Assembly (NCBI GenBank): GCA_019637635.1
Contig: JAHBVI010000002.1
Span: 62,001-126,000, forward strand
Direction of reading: 5' to 3'
DNA length: 64,000 bases
Source of the DNA: Anaerolineae bacterium
Lineage (GTDB): Bacteria > Chloroflexota > Anaerolineae > Promineifilales > Promineifilaceae
This document shows, piece by piece, positions 24,486 through 33,210 of the stretch (within the stretch, counting starts at the first letter, position 1; each line of letters begins with the position of its first letter). The notes beneath the pieces are model-generated. The model saw only the letters and a program-made list of their open reading frames with translations. It made no database searches and was not told the DNA's origin. The position numbers and the translations under genes are program-made.

Positions 24486-27029
24486 CTAAGCCTCAGAACC
24501 ATATGGCCCCAGGAAGCGGACGCCATCAAAATGGATCAAATGGGAAGGGTCATCAGCTACCCAAACTTCGGTTTCCCAAGAGATGTCAGCCAGGTGACGG
24601 GCCATTTCACTCCTGGTTTGGAAAGCGGTGACATAGACAATTTTGTCCTTCACCGGGGCAAATAACGCCTCTAACTCAAGGCGACGTTTAGGATTTACCG
24701 GGCCATGGCTGGTCACTGCCTCAATAAGCAACAGCCATTCCCTGGCAGGCTCATAGAGAACAACGTCCGGCATTTTCCCATGCAGGTCAACAACGACGCC
24801 TAAAGAGGCCAGCAACGCATTATCGAAGTAACCCCATTTGTCACCGGTGTCGCCGACATAAACCAGTTTCCCGCCCGGCGCAAATCGTGGGGCAAATTGT
24901 TCAATGATTTGTTTGATGAGCAGGCTGTGTTTGCCGGCTGACAAATTGATCTCTTGTTGGGGCGATACCTGCACTGGCACCAGATGAAGTTCTCTTTGCC
25001 GGGCATATCGTTCTTTGAGGGTCACGGCCGTAACCTGATATGCCGCCAGCCGCTCCTCCCAACTATCACTGCCATACTGCCGCAGCAGATTGAGAACTGC
25101 CGGTTCAATTTGATAACACCATTTGGGGCTGTTCACCGGGCGGGTCGGATCATCTGGATTTTCGACAACCAATGCCGCCTGAATGAATTGATGCATTGTC
25201 TGGCGGCGAATCGTTTCACGGGTATTAGGCGCATACTCAACGCCGTATTGTTCACGAATGAAGTTCATAATTGGCGTAATGCCCAACAGGGGCATACCGG
25301 CGGCAAACCAGGGTTTGTTCGGGGATAAATTTAACAAGGCCAGCAACGTCATGGCGGAACGTTCATTTTGTTGGCCGCGCGGCAGGCCAAGCGCCTGTAA
25401 AACAGCCATCGCTTCAGTTACCCGCTTCCTGGCAGCGACGGGATCAGGAGTATGTACGTCAGACATAATTTGCAACTCCGTTTCAATCAGGGCATCAATT
25501 ATTTGCTGATCGGGAAAATCATCATGGTAGCTTTGCCCCCACCGTTCCAACGTTTCCCGACGAGGATAAAGCAGTGCGCGTAGATCGGTGGCATTAACCT
25601 GGGTATGGCCGTTGAACTGCCGGAAGTAAGTGTCTAGCAAGGTGGAATTGAGGTACAAAGCCAGGCCACGCGCCAGTTGTGGGGTCATGCCCTTATTCCA
25701 GGCATGAAAAACATTAACGTGATTTTCAAAGGCGACGGCCGTATCAACGGCCGTCACCCCCACCCGCTCTGGCGCATATACCGCCGCATGTACCCGCTTC
25801 GGCTCTTCTTTGGACGAGAAGCGGCGCACCACCACATAATACCCGGTCGGCAGCAGCCACTTTCGGCTTTCCGGGCGCAGCACAAAAGCATTGGGCTTCC
25901 GGTGGTTTGCGTCCGGCCACTGAATGAAACCGGCCTGCATGTGGTGGGGGTAAATCAGAGGAACCGTCTCCGGTTCTGGCTGCTGGCGCAGAAACGGTTC
26001 GGCGCGAAAGTCAACCACCCGCCCCGTAGATACATCCAGCCCCAAATCCGCCAGCGTGCAAGAAAACCGCTCCATGCGGTCGGCCACCTGTTGATCCAGG
26101 TCGCTGGTGGTGATATGGATAAATAGGTGCGGGTCATGGGCATTGATAACCCGATCATAGGCTACTGTGCGGCAAACCTGCGCCGTATCCTGCGGATTTT
26201 GGGAACTGGTAATCATCACATCCCGGCGGTTGGCAGTTTTAACGGCGTGAAAAATGATGTTTTCTTGCAGTACCTCATCCCCGGCAAATGTTTCGTCTCG
26301 TGATTCAAAAAGGTGGAGGTGGCGAAATGTCATCTGCTCACCAAACAGCCGCCGGAATGGTTTGTAATAAGGCCCATTGCAAAAACTGCGTGGGGTAATG
26401 GCTACCAATTGCCCCTCTGGTTCCAGCAAGGCGGCCGCCAAAGCGACAAAGGCGGTATAGAGATTAACTGTCTCCACACCGGCTTCCCGCAAACGGCGGC
26501 GATACGGGGAGTCGCTGTGTATTTTTTTGTAGGGAGGATTGAGAATAGCGCAGTTGAACTGGAGGCTGTGCCCCTCCAGCAACCGGGGACGTAGTATGGC
26601 GCTGGCGGCGTCTACAAAATCTTCCACTTTGATGGTGCTGGTGAAAATAATACCGGCCTGTTCACAGGCGGCGCGGCATGTTGCCAGTGTTTGCTGCAGG
26701 TAGGGCTGGAATTTTTGTTCTTGTTCGTAGGCGGTGACATGGAGGCGACACGGCCGTTGCCCGCACCCCAGCAGTTCATCCACAAAGGCGGCGGTGAGTA
26801 CACCCACACCCGCCCCGGCATCCAGCAGGTGAATATCAGTGGGCAGCGTTTCAAAAAAGGACGCCATGAGCCGTGCTACCGGCGGCGGCGTAAAAAACTG
26901 ACCGGCGTCCGCCCGCGCAGCGGCGCTGACGGCCGCATAAGCTGGCGCCCGGTATTGCTCGGCAACGGCCGTGATTGCCCAGGGCTGTATGGTAGCGGGT
27001 GAGAGGGGGTATGCAGGCGCTTTTTCCAT
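24486..27029 (-). CDS. Fused DNA adenine methyltransferase and BsuBI/PstI-type endonuclease
   Basis: 847 residues in one frame. N-terminal part: GQFFTPPPVARLMASF, SAM motif LLDAGAGVGVLTAAFVDE, and NPPY (about 162), the gamma-class N6-adenine MTase signature, followed by a target-recognition-like middle. From about residue 690 to the end it matches BsuBI/PstI-type endonucleases: KLVYVGDTGDKWGYF, PDVVLYEP (catalytic Asp) and LLIEAVTSHGPVNPKRR (Glu-Ala-Val). In the classic pair the two activities are separate proteins of about 300 and 500 residues. A CTGCAG-type target is possible but not shown. No separate methylase or specificity gene is nearby, so it is self-contained. Confidence 0.87.
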   Translation of the reverse strand: MEKAPAYPLSPATIQPWAITAVAEQYRAPAYAAVSAAARADAGQFFTPPPVARLMASFFETLPTDIHLLDAGAGVGVLTAAFVDELLGCGQRPCRLHVTAYEQEQKFQPYLQQTLATCRAACEQAGIIFTSTIKVEDFVDAASAILRPRLLEGHSLQFNCAILNPPYKKIHSDSPYRRRLREAGVETVNLYTAFVALAAALLEPEGQLVAITPRSFCNGPYYKPFRRLFGEQMTFRHLHLFESRDETFAGDEVLQENIIFHAVKTANRRDVMITSSQNPQDTAQVCRTVAYDRVINAHDPHLFIHITTSDLDQQVADRMERFSCTLADLGLDVSTGRVVDFRAEPFLRQQPEPETVPLIYPHHMQAGFIQWPDANHRKPNAFVLRPESRKWLLPTGYYVVVRRFSSKEEPKRVHAAVYAPERVGVTAVDTAVAFENHVNVFHAWNKGMTPQLARGLALYLNSTLLDTYFRQFNGHTQVNATDLRALLYPRRETLERWGQSYHDDFPDQQIIDALIETELQIMSDVHTPDPVAARKRVTEAMAVLQALGLPRGQQNERSAMTLLALLNLSPNKPWFAAGMPLLGITPIMNFIREQYGVEYAPNTRETIRRQTMHQFIQAALVVENPDDPTRPVNSPKWCYQIEPAVLNLLRQYGSDSWEERLAAYQVTAVTLKERYARQRELHLVPVQVSPQQEINLSAGKHSLLIKQIIEQFAPRFAPGGKLVYVGDTGDKWGYFDNALLASLGVVVDLHGKMPDVVLYEPAREWLLLIEAVTSHGPVNPKRRLELEALFAPVKDKIVYVTAFQTRSEMARHLADISWETEVWVADDPSHLIHFDGVRFLGPYGSEA

Positions 27030-27030
27030 A

Positions 27031-28884
27031 TCACGCGCGGCGGTAGCGCAGATGGACGGCGCCCAGGTGGATTTCGTCGCCGTCTACCAGTTGGATGCCG
27101 TATTCCGGCACCTGGCGCTCATTGACAAAGGTGCCGCTGGTGCTGTTTTCATCAAAGAGGCGGTAATCGGCGCCTTCGCGCTGCAAATTGGCGTGCAGGC
27201 GGGACATGGTAATGTCGTTCTCAAAGGCCACCTCACATTGGGCCGGGCTGCGGCCAATACGAATGAGCGTGCCGTGTAAGGGAATGGGCGTCTCCATGCG
27301 GGATACCGATTCCAACACATCCAGATAACCGGCAACGGCCGTAGGCTGCGAAACCGTCCCCGCAACCGGCGCTGCATCCGTAATCGTTGTCGTTGGCCCA
27401 CCCCGGCGGCGGGAACGGCGGCGACCCCCTTCTCGTTTGCCCAATAAGCCGGCAAACACCCCCCGCTGCCACAAAATGAACAACCCGCCGCCAATCAGCG
27501 CCGCCACCAATAAAAAGGTGAACAACTGCGCCAGAAAACGGGCAAACTGGTTGCCGCCATCCAACGTTGAGGGCACATCGCGGCGACCTTCATTAACGGT
27601 GAGCAGTACGGTGGGGCTGGTGGCGCGCATCCCCTGGCTGTCCAGCACCACCACTTCCAGCGTGTTGTTGCCATAGACCAGATTGTTCACTTCGGCCACA
27701 AATTCGTTCAGGCTGGCGACGGGGATTTCAAACGGCCGTGCTGTGTCATTATTCACAATCAACTGCGCCGCTTCGATGCTCCGCTGCTCCCCATCCAGCC
27801 AGGAAACCTGCGTTTTCAACCGCAGCCGTACCGGCTCTTCCAGATTGGGCAGTGACAGGGTGCGGGATTCGGGCGGCAGGTCAATGAGTACGCTGGGGAT
27901 ATTGAAGGGGATAGTGACCTGGGAATCGGCCGTGATCCAGGGGCGGTCTGCCAGGGCCACATTTACAGCGAAAGTACCGCCATCGAGGTTGATGGCCTGA
28001 TAGCGGATACGCGCCTGATCCCGAAAACCGGCGATGCGGTTCCAGATGAGGGGCAGTTCGGCGGCATTGTTCAACTGCACGGCCACACCGCCGGTCGCCG
28101 CTGCCAGACCGGCCAGATAACTCTGGCCCGGCGCGGCGTTGCCGATGTCGCTGTTTTCCAGCCAGATGGTGTGGATGGGAATGCCCAGTTCGGCGGCGCG
28201 GCGGCTGACGTCGTCACCGGTGGCGCGGCTGAGGGCATCGGTGCCATCGGTCATCAACACCAGATGGACGGGCATATCGGGGTTGGGGCGCAGGTTGGCG
28301 CTGTTTTCCAACACGCTCAATGTGCTGTCATACAAAGCGGTAGCGCCGGCTACCGGGGCAAGCGGTTCGGCAAAAAGGTTGCGCACGCTGTTGTGGAAAT
28401 TGGTGGGCGCCAACAGTTCCACCGGCTGCGAGGGAGTGATTTCGTACACGGCCGTATAATCCACCTGCTCCATCATATTGCCGGGGCTGGCATATTGGTT
28501 GATGGCCTCTTGCAGGGCGGGCAGTTGCCCGGCCACGCCGGTGGGAATGTCAATCAGAAAGATGGTCAGCGTACCGGTGCGGTGCGCTCCCTGGTAGTTG
28601 ATGGGGCCAACCGGCTGGCCGCCGTGTTGAATGGTCAACGTTTCCCGCGCCAGATCGAGCGGATTGCCCTGGGCGTCACGGCCGTAGAGCCGCACTTCAA
28701 TCGCCGGTAAACTCTCGGCGCTGGTACCGGTGATCGTCAGCCGTTCCACCGGCGACGGTTGGGCATCTTGCGCCCGCAGCGGCGCCGCCCCCAAAACCAG
28801 CAGCAATAGCAATACCCCTAAAAGGGGCCGGTAGTTGATAGTTGACAATTGATAATTAATAATTGATCGTTGCGATTTGCCCAT
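27031..28884 (-). CDS. Secreted/anchored VWA-like protein with cytoplasmic FHA domain
   Basis: About 617 residues from the ATG at 28884, with AAAGG before it. The signal peptide includes an unusual repeat-like n-region (SIINYQLSTINY). A VWA-like domain (about 95-300) has FLIDIPTG in place of the DxSxS metal site, so metal binding is doubtful. One transmembrane helix at about 447-470, an Arg-rich linker, then an FHA domain (about 530-612) with IRIGR, the SRLHAN phosphothreonine-binding core and STSGTFVNE. This implies an extracytoplasmic sensor linked to a cytoplasmic phosphopeptide reader. Divergent from a homologous gene at 29074. Confidence 0.85.
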   Translation of the reverse strand: MGKSQRSIINYQLSTINYRPLLGVLLLLLVLGAAPLRAQDAQPSPVERLTITGTSAESLPAIEVRLYGRDAQGNPLDLARETLTIQHGGQPVGPINYQGAHRTGTLTIFLIDIPTGVAGQLPALQEAINQYASPGNMMEQVDYTAVYEITPSQPVELLAPTNFHNSVRNLFAEPLAPVAGATALYDSTLSVLENSANLRPNPDMPVHLVLMTDGTDALSRATGDDVSRRAAELGIPIHTIWLENSDIGNAAPGQSYLAGLAAATGGVAVQLNNAAELPLIWNRIAGFRDQARIRYQAINLDGGTFAVNVALADRPWITADSQVTIPFNIPSVLIDLPPESRTLSLPNLEEPVRLRLKTQVSWLDGEQRSIEAAQLIVNNDTARPFEIPVASLNEFVAEVNNLVYGNNTLEVVVLDSQGMRATSPTVLLTVNEGRRDVPSTLDGGNQFARFLAQLFTFLLVAALIGGGLFILWQRGVFAGLLGKREGGRRRSRRRGGPTTTITDAAPVAGTVSQPTAVAGYLDVLESVSRMETPIPLHGTLIRIGRSPAQCEVAFENDITMSRLHANLQREGADYRLFDENSTSGTFVNERQVPEYGIQLVDGDEIHLGAVHLRYRRA

Positions 28885-28928
28885 TGTCACGCCTTTTTCT
28901 CACTGTCCCTGCTCCCTGGTACGTGCGC

Positions 28929-28937
28929 TGGTATAAT
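28929..28937 (+). promoter_or_regulatory. Extended -10 promoter for the second VWA-FHA gene
   Basis: TGG followed by TATAAT (28932-28937) gives the TG-n-TATAAT extended -10 motif on the plus strand. No clear -35. It drives the gene at 29074, 137 bp downstream. Confidence 0.5.
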
Positions 28938-28989
28938 ATCAAACCGCGCCCATAAAGTAAACATAAAGCATGATGGGCGGAGGGGAATC

Positions 28990-29030
28990 GGTGAGCGGTG
29001 AGCGGTGAGCAGTGAGCAGTGAGCGGTAGT
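28990..29030. repeat. GTGAGCG heptamer tandem repeat
   Basis: Six near-identical 7-nt units (GGTGAGC/AGTGAGC) lie in the leader of the 29074 gene. Confidence 0.85.
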
Positions 29031-29073
29031 CCGAAGTCGGGCTTCGATATAAATGTTTGGCAGACAGGGTAAG

Positions 29074-30948
29074 ATGAGAAAAGGGCTGGTATTGGTTTTG
29101 TTGTGTTGGGTGTTGGTCACGGCCGTGCCGGTGTGGGCGCAGGGTGTTGACCTGGCGTTGGGTGAACCGGATACGTCGGCCTTTCCCACCGTGCGCGTGA
29201 ACATGCGTGCCGTGAATGCCGCCGGTACACCGCTGACGACGGCCGAATTGGGCAACCTGCGCCTGCGCGAAAACGGTGTACCCATCAGCGACTTTGACGT
29301 GCGCTACGTGCCTGTGGGCAGCGACATCGTGTTTGTCATAGACGCCGATACCACCTTGTTAATGACGGATGGGGACGAGGTGAGCCGCCTGGACGAGGTG
29401 AAAGAGATCATCGGTCGCTACGCCACCCGTTTTATGAGTCCGTCCGGGCTGGATCGTGTCTCGGTGATTGTGCCCAATCGCACCAATACCCGCAGTGAAT
29501 TCCTGGTGCGCGATGCCACCACGCCGGAAGAGGTGATTAACGCGCTGGCGGCGTATGAACCGCCAAATCTGGCCGAGGCGGGGCCGGTAAACCAGCAATT
29601 GCTGGACGCCATCACCCACGCCGCCGACATCGGTGACAACGGCCGTTACCAGGCCATCTTCCTGCTGAGTGAAGCCCGCCGCCTGAATGAGTTTCTCGAT
29701 TACCCGGCGCTGACGGCGGCAGCGCAGGCGGCCAATGTGCCCGCCTTTGTGGGCATTTTGGGGCCGGAAGCCAGCCTGGTGGATATTGGCAATGCCTCGG
29801 CGCTGGCCGCGCCCACCGGCGGCTTTCACCAGCACACACCCCGCCCGGAGCGGGCCGACGCCATTTTTCTGCGCTGGCAGCAAGAGAGCAACCGGCCGCA
29901 AATCAGCTACCGCTCGCTGCTGCGGCAAAGTGGCGTCTATCCGCTGACGGTGAATCTGGGCACGGCCACGGCCGTGACCGACCTGAACCTGACCATTGAA
30001 CCACCCACCGCCGCCATTGCCCTGGGCCGCTCCATTATTCGCCGGGTGGGTACGGCCGAAGATACGCCGCTGGCCGAGTTACAGCCCACCATACAGCCGG
30101 TGCCGGTGCAGATCAGTTGGCCGGACGGCCGTGCCCGCCGCCTGACCGACGTGACCTTCCGTGTGAATGGCGTGTTGCAGCCCCAGTTGACCACGCCGCA
30201 GCCAGACGAAACCGGCATGTTGCTGTTGGAGTGGCCGGTGCAGAATGCCGATGTGGGCGTGTATGAACTGGCGGTAACGGTGACGGATGAATTGGGTTAC
30301 ACGGCCGTGTCTGAACCGGTGATTGTGACGGTGGCGGTGGAACGGCCGTTGCCGCCCACGCCCACCCCTGCCCCTTCGCCCACCCCGCCGCCCGCTGCCC
30401 AGGTCGCCAGTGAACTGGCCGCCTTGCCACAAAACACCCTGCTGACCGTCCTGGTGGGGCTGGGGCTGCTAGGGCTGGTGCTGGTGATGCTGCGCACCTA
30501 TAAACGGTATCGAGAGCGGGTGCTGCTGGAAACGGCGCGCGCCGGGCGCCGGGCAGCCTGGCAGCAGGCACAGGCGGATAACGAGGACAGCGCCGCCACA
30601 ACCCCTCTGCCACTGACGCTGCTGTGGTTGGACGAAACGGCCGCCGTAAAGCAAGAATTTGCCATCGAGTCTGACACAGTGACGGTGGGCCGGGCGGAAA
30701 TGGCGGGGCAAATTACGCTGGCCGACCGTTCCATTTCGCCGCTTCATGCACGGGTACGCTGGCGTAACGGCCGTTACTGGCTCACAGACGAAGGCAGTGA
30801 AAACGGCGTTTTTCTGAACCATGAACGATTGGGCCTTAGCCCTCGTCCTCTGGCCGATGGCGACCTCATCCAACTGGGTCGCGTCTCCCTGCGCGCCCGG
30901 ATTGGTGAGCAGGCGGAGGGGGAAGATGGTGAGCAGGTGAGAGGGTGA
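29074..30948 (+). CDS. Secreted/anchored VWA-like protein with cytoplasmic FHA domain (paralogue)
   Basis: 624 residues from the ATG at 29074. Signal peptide 1-22, VWA-like region 75-290 (IVFVIDADTTLL, again a degenerate MIDAS), a second Ig-like part, a Pro-rich linker (TPTPAPSPTPPPA), a transmembrane helix at about 453-475, and an FHA domain at about 538-612 (VTVGR, SISPLHARVRW, SENGVFLNHE). It is the mirror-image partner of the 27031 gene. The C-terminal GEQAEGEDGEQVRG is encoded by the flanking GGTGAGCAG repeat. Together they may sense envelope state and bind a phosphorylated cytoplasmic partner; no Ser/Thr kinase is nearby. Confidence 0.85.
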   Translation: MRKGLVLVLLCWVLVTAVPVWAQGVDLALGEPDTSAFPTVRVNMRAVNAAGTPLTTAELGNLRLRENGVPISDFDVRYVPVGSDIVFVIDADTTLLMTDGDEVSRLDEVKEIIGRYATRFMSPSGLDRVSVIVPNRTNTRSEFLVRDATTPEEVINALAAYEPPNLAEAGPVNQQLLDAITHAADIGDNGRYQAIFLLSEARRLNEFLDYPALTAAAQAANVPAFVGILGPEASLVDIGNASALAAPTGGFHQHTPRPERADAIFLRWQQESNRPQISYRSLLRQSGVYPLTVNLGTATAVTDLNLTIEPPTAAIALGRSIIRRVGTAEDTPLAELQPTIQPVPVQISWPDGRARRLTDVTFRVNGVLQPQLTTPQPDETGMLLLEWPVQNADVGVYELAVTVTDELGYTAVSEPVIVTVAVERPLPPTPTPAPSPTPPPAAQVASELAALPQNTLLTVLVGLGLLGLVLVMLRTYKRYRERVLLETARAGRRAAWQQAQADNEDSAATTPLPLTLLWLDETAAVKQEFAIESDTVTVGRAEMAGQITLADRSISPLHARVRWRNGRYWLTDEGSENGVFLNHERLGLSPRPLADGDLIQLGRVSLRARIGEQAEGEDGEQVRG

Positions 30949-31014
30949 GCAGGTGGAGGGGTGTGGGGGTAAAGGGGTGATTTTTCAATCTCCAATCTCC
31001 AATCTCCCAATTAC
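30903..31014. repeat. GGTGAGCAG repeat and AATCTCC repeat tract
   Basis: GGTGAGCAGG units (30903-30955) overlap the end of the VWA-FHA gene and are followed by CAATCTC heptamers at about 30987-31010. This is the minus-strand form of the GAGATTG repeat seen at 43.7 and 50.4 kb. Confidence 0.75.
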
Positions 31015-31114
31015 AAAGAGACAACCCAGACGGCAGCCCACCAAAGCCTACGCTAATAATGAATGAAAAATCATTCTTCATCCTTCATAATTCATAATTT
31101 TCACAGGAGATACT

Positions 31115-31783
31115 TTGAAACAATTTCGCGCAATTGTATTTGATATGGATGGGTTGATGGTAGACAGCGAGCCGCTGTCCCGGCAGGCGTGGGATGAATT
31201 TTTACGGCCGTATGGCGGCCATATCAGCGACGCCATGCAAAGCCAGATCATCGGCCTACGCGCCGACGTCAGCGCCCCGCTCATTCGTGAAGCGTTTGCC
31301 ATTCCCCTGTCTGTGCCAGAAATCATCGCGCAGCGGGCAGCCATTTATGCCCGCATCCGGGCGCAGGGTGTGCCCGTGATGCCCGGCCTGGCGGAACTGC
31401 AAGCGGCCATTGCCGCCCGGAATATCCCCTGGGCAGTGGCCTCGTCCAGCGGGTGCCCCCATGTGCAGGAAATCCTGGCGCAGCTAGGGCTGGCAGAGTC
31501 GGTGTACGCTACCGCCTGTGGCGACGAGGTAGCACATGGCAAACCGGCTCCCGACCTCTATTTGCTGGCGGCGGCGCGATTGGGCATTGACCCGGCCGAC
31601 TGCCTGGCGCTGGAAGATTCGGCCCCCGGCAGCCTGGCAGCGGTAGCGGCGGGCATGACGGTCATTGCCATTCCCAACGGCCACACCGTCGGCGCAGACT
31701 TCAGCCACGTCTATGCCGTGTACCCTTCTCTGCATGAAGTCACGGCGCGGCTGGATGAGATTATGGGGATTGTTGATGCGTGA
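31115..31783 (+). CDS. HAD-superfamily hydrolase (beta-phosphoglucomutase-like)
   Basis: 222 residues starting at TTG 31115, supported by AGGAG five nt upstream. HAD motif I FDMDGLMVDSE, motif II ASSSG, motif III HGKPAPDLYL and motif IV LEDSAPG. The C1-cap helical domain at about 18-85 matches beta-phosphoglucomutase or phosphatase-type HADs. It dephosphorylates or isomerises a small phosphorylated sugar; the substrate is unknown. It lies 61 bp before alr and probably shares a transcript. Confidence 0.9.
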   Translation: MKQFRAIVFDMDGLMVDSEPLSRQAWDEFLRPYGGHISDAMQSQIIGLRADVSAPLIREAFAIPLSVPEIIAQRAAIYARIRAQGVPVMPGLAELQAAIAARNIPWAVASSSGCPHVQEILAQLGLAESVYATACGDEVAHGKPAPDLYLLAAARLGIDPADCLALEDSAPGSLAAVAAGMTVIAIPNGHTVGADFSHVYAVYPSLHEVTARLDEIMGIVDA

Positions 31784-31838
31784 CGAGTAACGAGTGACCA
31801 GAGGCGCCTCACGCATCACACGTCACTCGTCACGCCAT
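31780..31838. repeat. GTGACGAGTAACGA / CGTCACTC repeat pair
   Basis: Repeats of GTGACGA/GTAACGA on one side and CGTCACT/ATCACAC on the other lie between the HAD and alr genes. The two sides are partly complementary and may fold into an intercistronic hairpin. Confidence 0.6.
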
Positions 31839-31844
31839 CCGCCT

Positions 31845-32990
31845 ATGATTAACCAGCCCACCATCAGCAACGGCGACATCGCCCGCCCCACCTATCTGGA
31901 AATCAACCTGACGCAGTTGACACGCAATTATCGGGCTATCCAGCAGGCAGTGGCCCCCGCTGCCGTCTTGCCCATCCTCAAGGCAAACGCCTACGGGCAT
32001 GGGCTGGTGGAGATTGCCCGCCAACTGGTTTCGCTGGATGCGCCTTATTTAGGCGTTGCTTTTTTGGAGGAGGGGATTATGCTGCGCCAGGCCGGTATCC
32101 CCACGCCTATCCTGGTGTTGGGGGGCATCATCGGCAACCAGATACCCATCTTTTTGCAGTATGACCTGACGCTGACGGCTTCTTCGGTGGAAAAATTGCA
32201 GCAAATTGACACGGCCGCGCAGCAAATGGGTGTGCGCGCCAGGGTTCACCTGAAAATTGACACCGGCATGGAACGCATTGGGGTGCATTATTACAGTGCG
32301 GCGGCGCTGCTGGAAGCGGCGCTGCACTGCCAGTATTGTGATGTGGAGGGCATTTATTCGCACTTTGCCAATGCGGATGCGGCTGATCTGACCTCGGCGC
32401 AGGTGCAGTTGGCCCGGTTTGAGCAGGTGTTGGCCTTTTACACCGAGCGGGGATTGCCGCCGCCGCGCCTGCGGCACATGGCGAATTCGGGCGGTATTTT
32501 GCAGCTACCGGGCAGCCATCTGGATATGGTGCGGGCGGGCATTTTGCTGTATGGCGTGTATCCCTCGCCGGAGGTGGCGCGGACGGTGGCGGTACGGCCG
32601 TGTCTCAGTTGGAAGTCGCGCGTGGTTTACTTCAAGGTAGTGCAGCCCGGCCATCCGGTGAGTTATGGCTCTGCCTGGCAGAGCGACCATATGGTGCGGG
32701 TGGTGACGGTACCGGTGGGCTATGGCGACGGTTACTTTCGGCGGATGTCGGGGCAGGCGGAGGTGATTATTCACGGCCGTCGTTACCCGGTGGTTGGCCG
32801 CATTTGCATGGATCAACTGATGGTCAACATTGAGTGGGATTCCGCTTACAACAATGACGAGGTGATTTTGCTGGGCGAATCAGAGGGGGTGGCTATCACC
32901 TGCCAGGAATTGGCGGATTGGGCGGGCACCATTCCTTACGAGATTTTGACCAACATCAACACCCGTGTGCCGAGGGTTTATGTAAAGTAA
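31845..32990 (+). CDS. alr: Alanine racemase
   Basis: 381 residues from the ATG at 31845. The open frame extends to 31794, but that leader is repeat-derived (RITRHSSRH). PLP lysine in PILKANAYGHG (about 42), substrate/PLP contacts in RVHLKIDTGMERIG and HMANSGG, and the catalytic Tyr of the second half in SYGSAW and VPVGYGDGYFRR; GRICMDQLMVNI is also typical. It interconverts L- and D-Ala for peptidoglycan. Family length is about 370-380. A strong intrinsic terminator follows. Confidence 0.95.
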   Translation: MINQPTISNGDIARPTYLEINLTQLTRNYRAIQQAVAPAAVLPILKANAYGHGLVEIARQLVSLDAPYLGVAFLEEGIMLRQAGIPTPILVLGGIIGNQIPIFLQYDLTLTASSVEKLQQIDTAAQQMGVRARVHLKIDTGMERIGVHYYSAAALLEAALHCQYCDVEGIYSHFANADAADLTSAQVQLARFEQVLAFYTERGLPPPRLRHMANSGGILQLPGSHLDMVRAGILLYGVYPSPEVARTVAVRPCLSWKSRVVYFKVVQPGHPVSYGSAWQSDHMVRVVTVPVGYGDGYFRRMSGQAEVIIHGRRYPVVGRICMDQLMVNIEWDSAYNNDEVILLGESEGVAITCQELADWAGTIPYEILTNINTRVPRVYVK

Positions 32991-33024
32991 AAGCCCGGCT
33001 TTTTTGAAAAGCCGGGCTTTTTTT
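32991..33024 (+). terminator. Intrinsic terminator after alr
   Basis: AAGCCCGGCTTTT (32991-33003) pairs with AAAAGCCGGGCTT (33007-33019), and the stem runs into a seven-T tail (33018-33024). Confidence 0.92.
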
Positions 33025-33037
33025 ATCCCATAAAAGC

Positions 33038-33074
33038 GTTCACCCCCGGCCAGGAGGGAGAACCGGGGGTGAAC
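33038..33074. repeat. Perfect 12-bp hairpin downstream of alr terminator
   Basis: GTTCACCCCCGG (33038-33049) and CCGGGGGTGAAC (33063-33074) with a 13-nt loop containing GGAGGGAG. No gene is seen in 33025-33155. Confidence 0.6.
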
Positions 33075-33155
33075 ACTTCTTTTGGCGACTTCACAGAGAA
33101 TGATAACCGCCGAATCTAAGCCCAACCTGAATTGCTCATAAGCAAACTATTAGTA

Positions 33156-33210
33156 GCGTGTTGTCAGAAGTTCAACTTTTTTCCAAAAAGTTGAACTTCT
33201 GACAACACGC
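33156..33210. repeat. 26-bp perfect hairpin covering a stop codon
   Basis: Perfect 26-bp arms (33156-33181 and 33185-33210) with a 3-nt loop. The arms contain GCGTGTTGTCAGAAG and its complement. On the minus strand it encodes the last residues (VQLFGKKLNF) and stop of the alpha/beta hydrolase. Confidence 0.9.
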
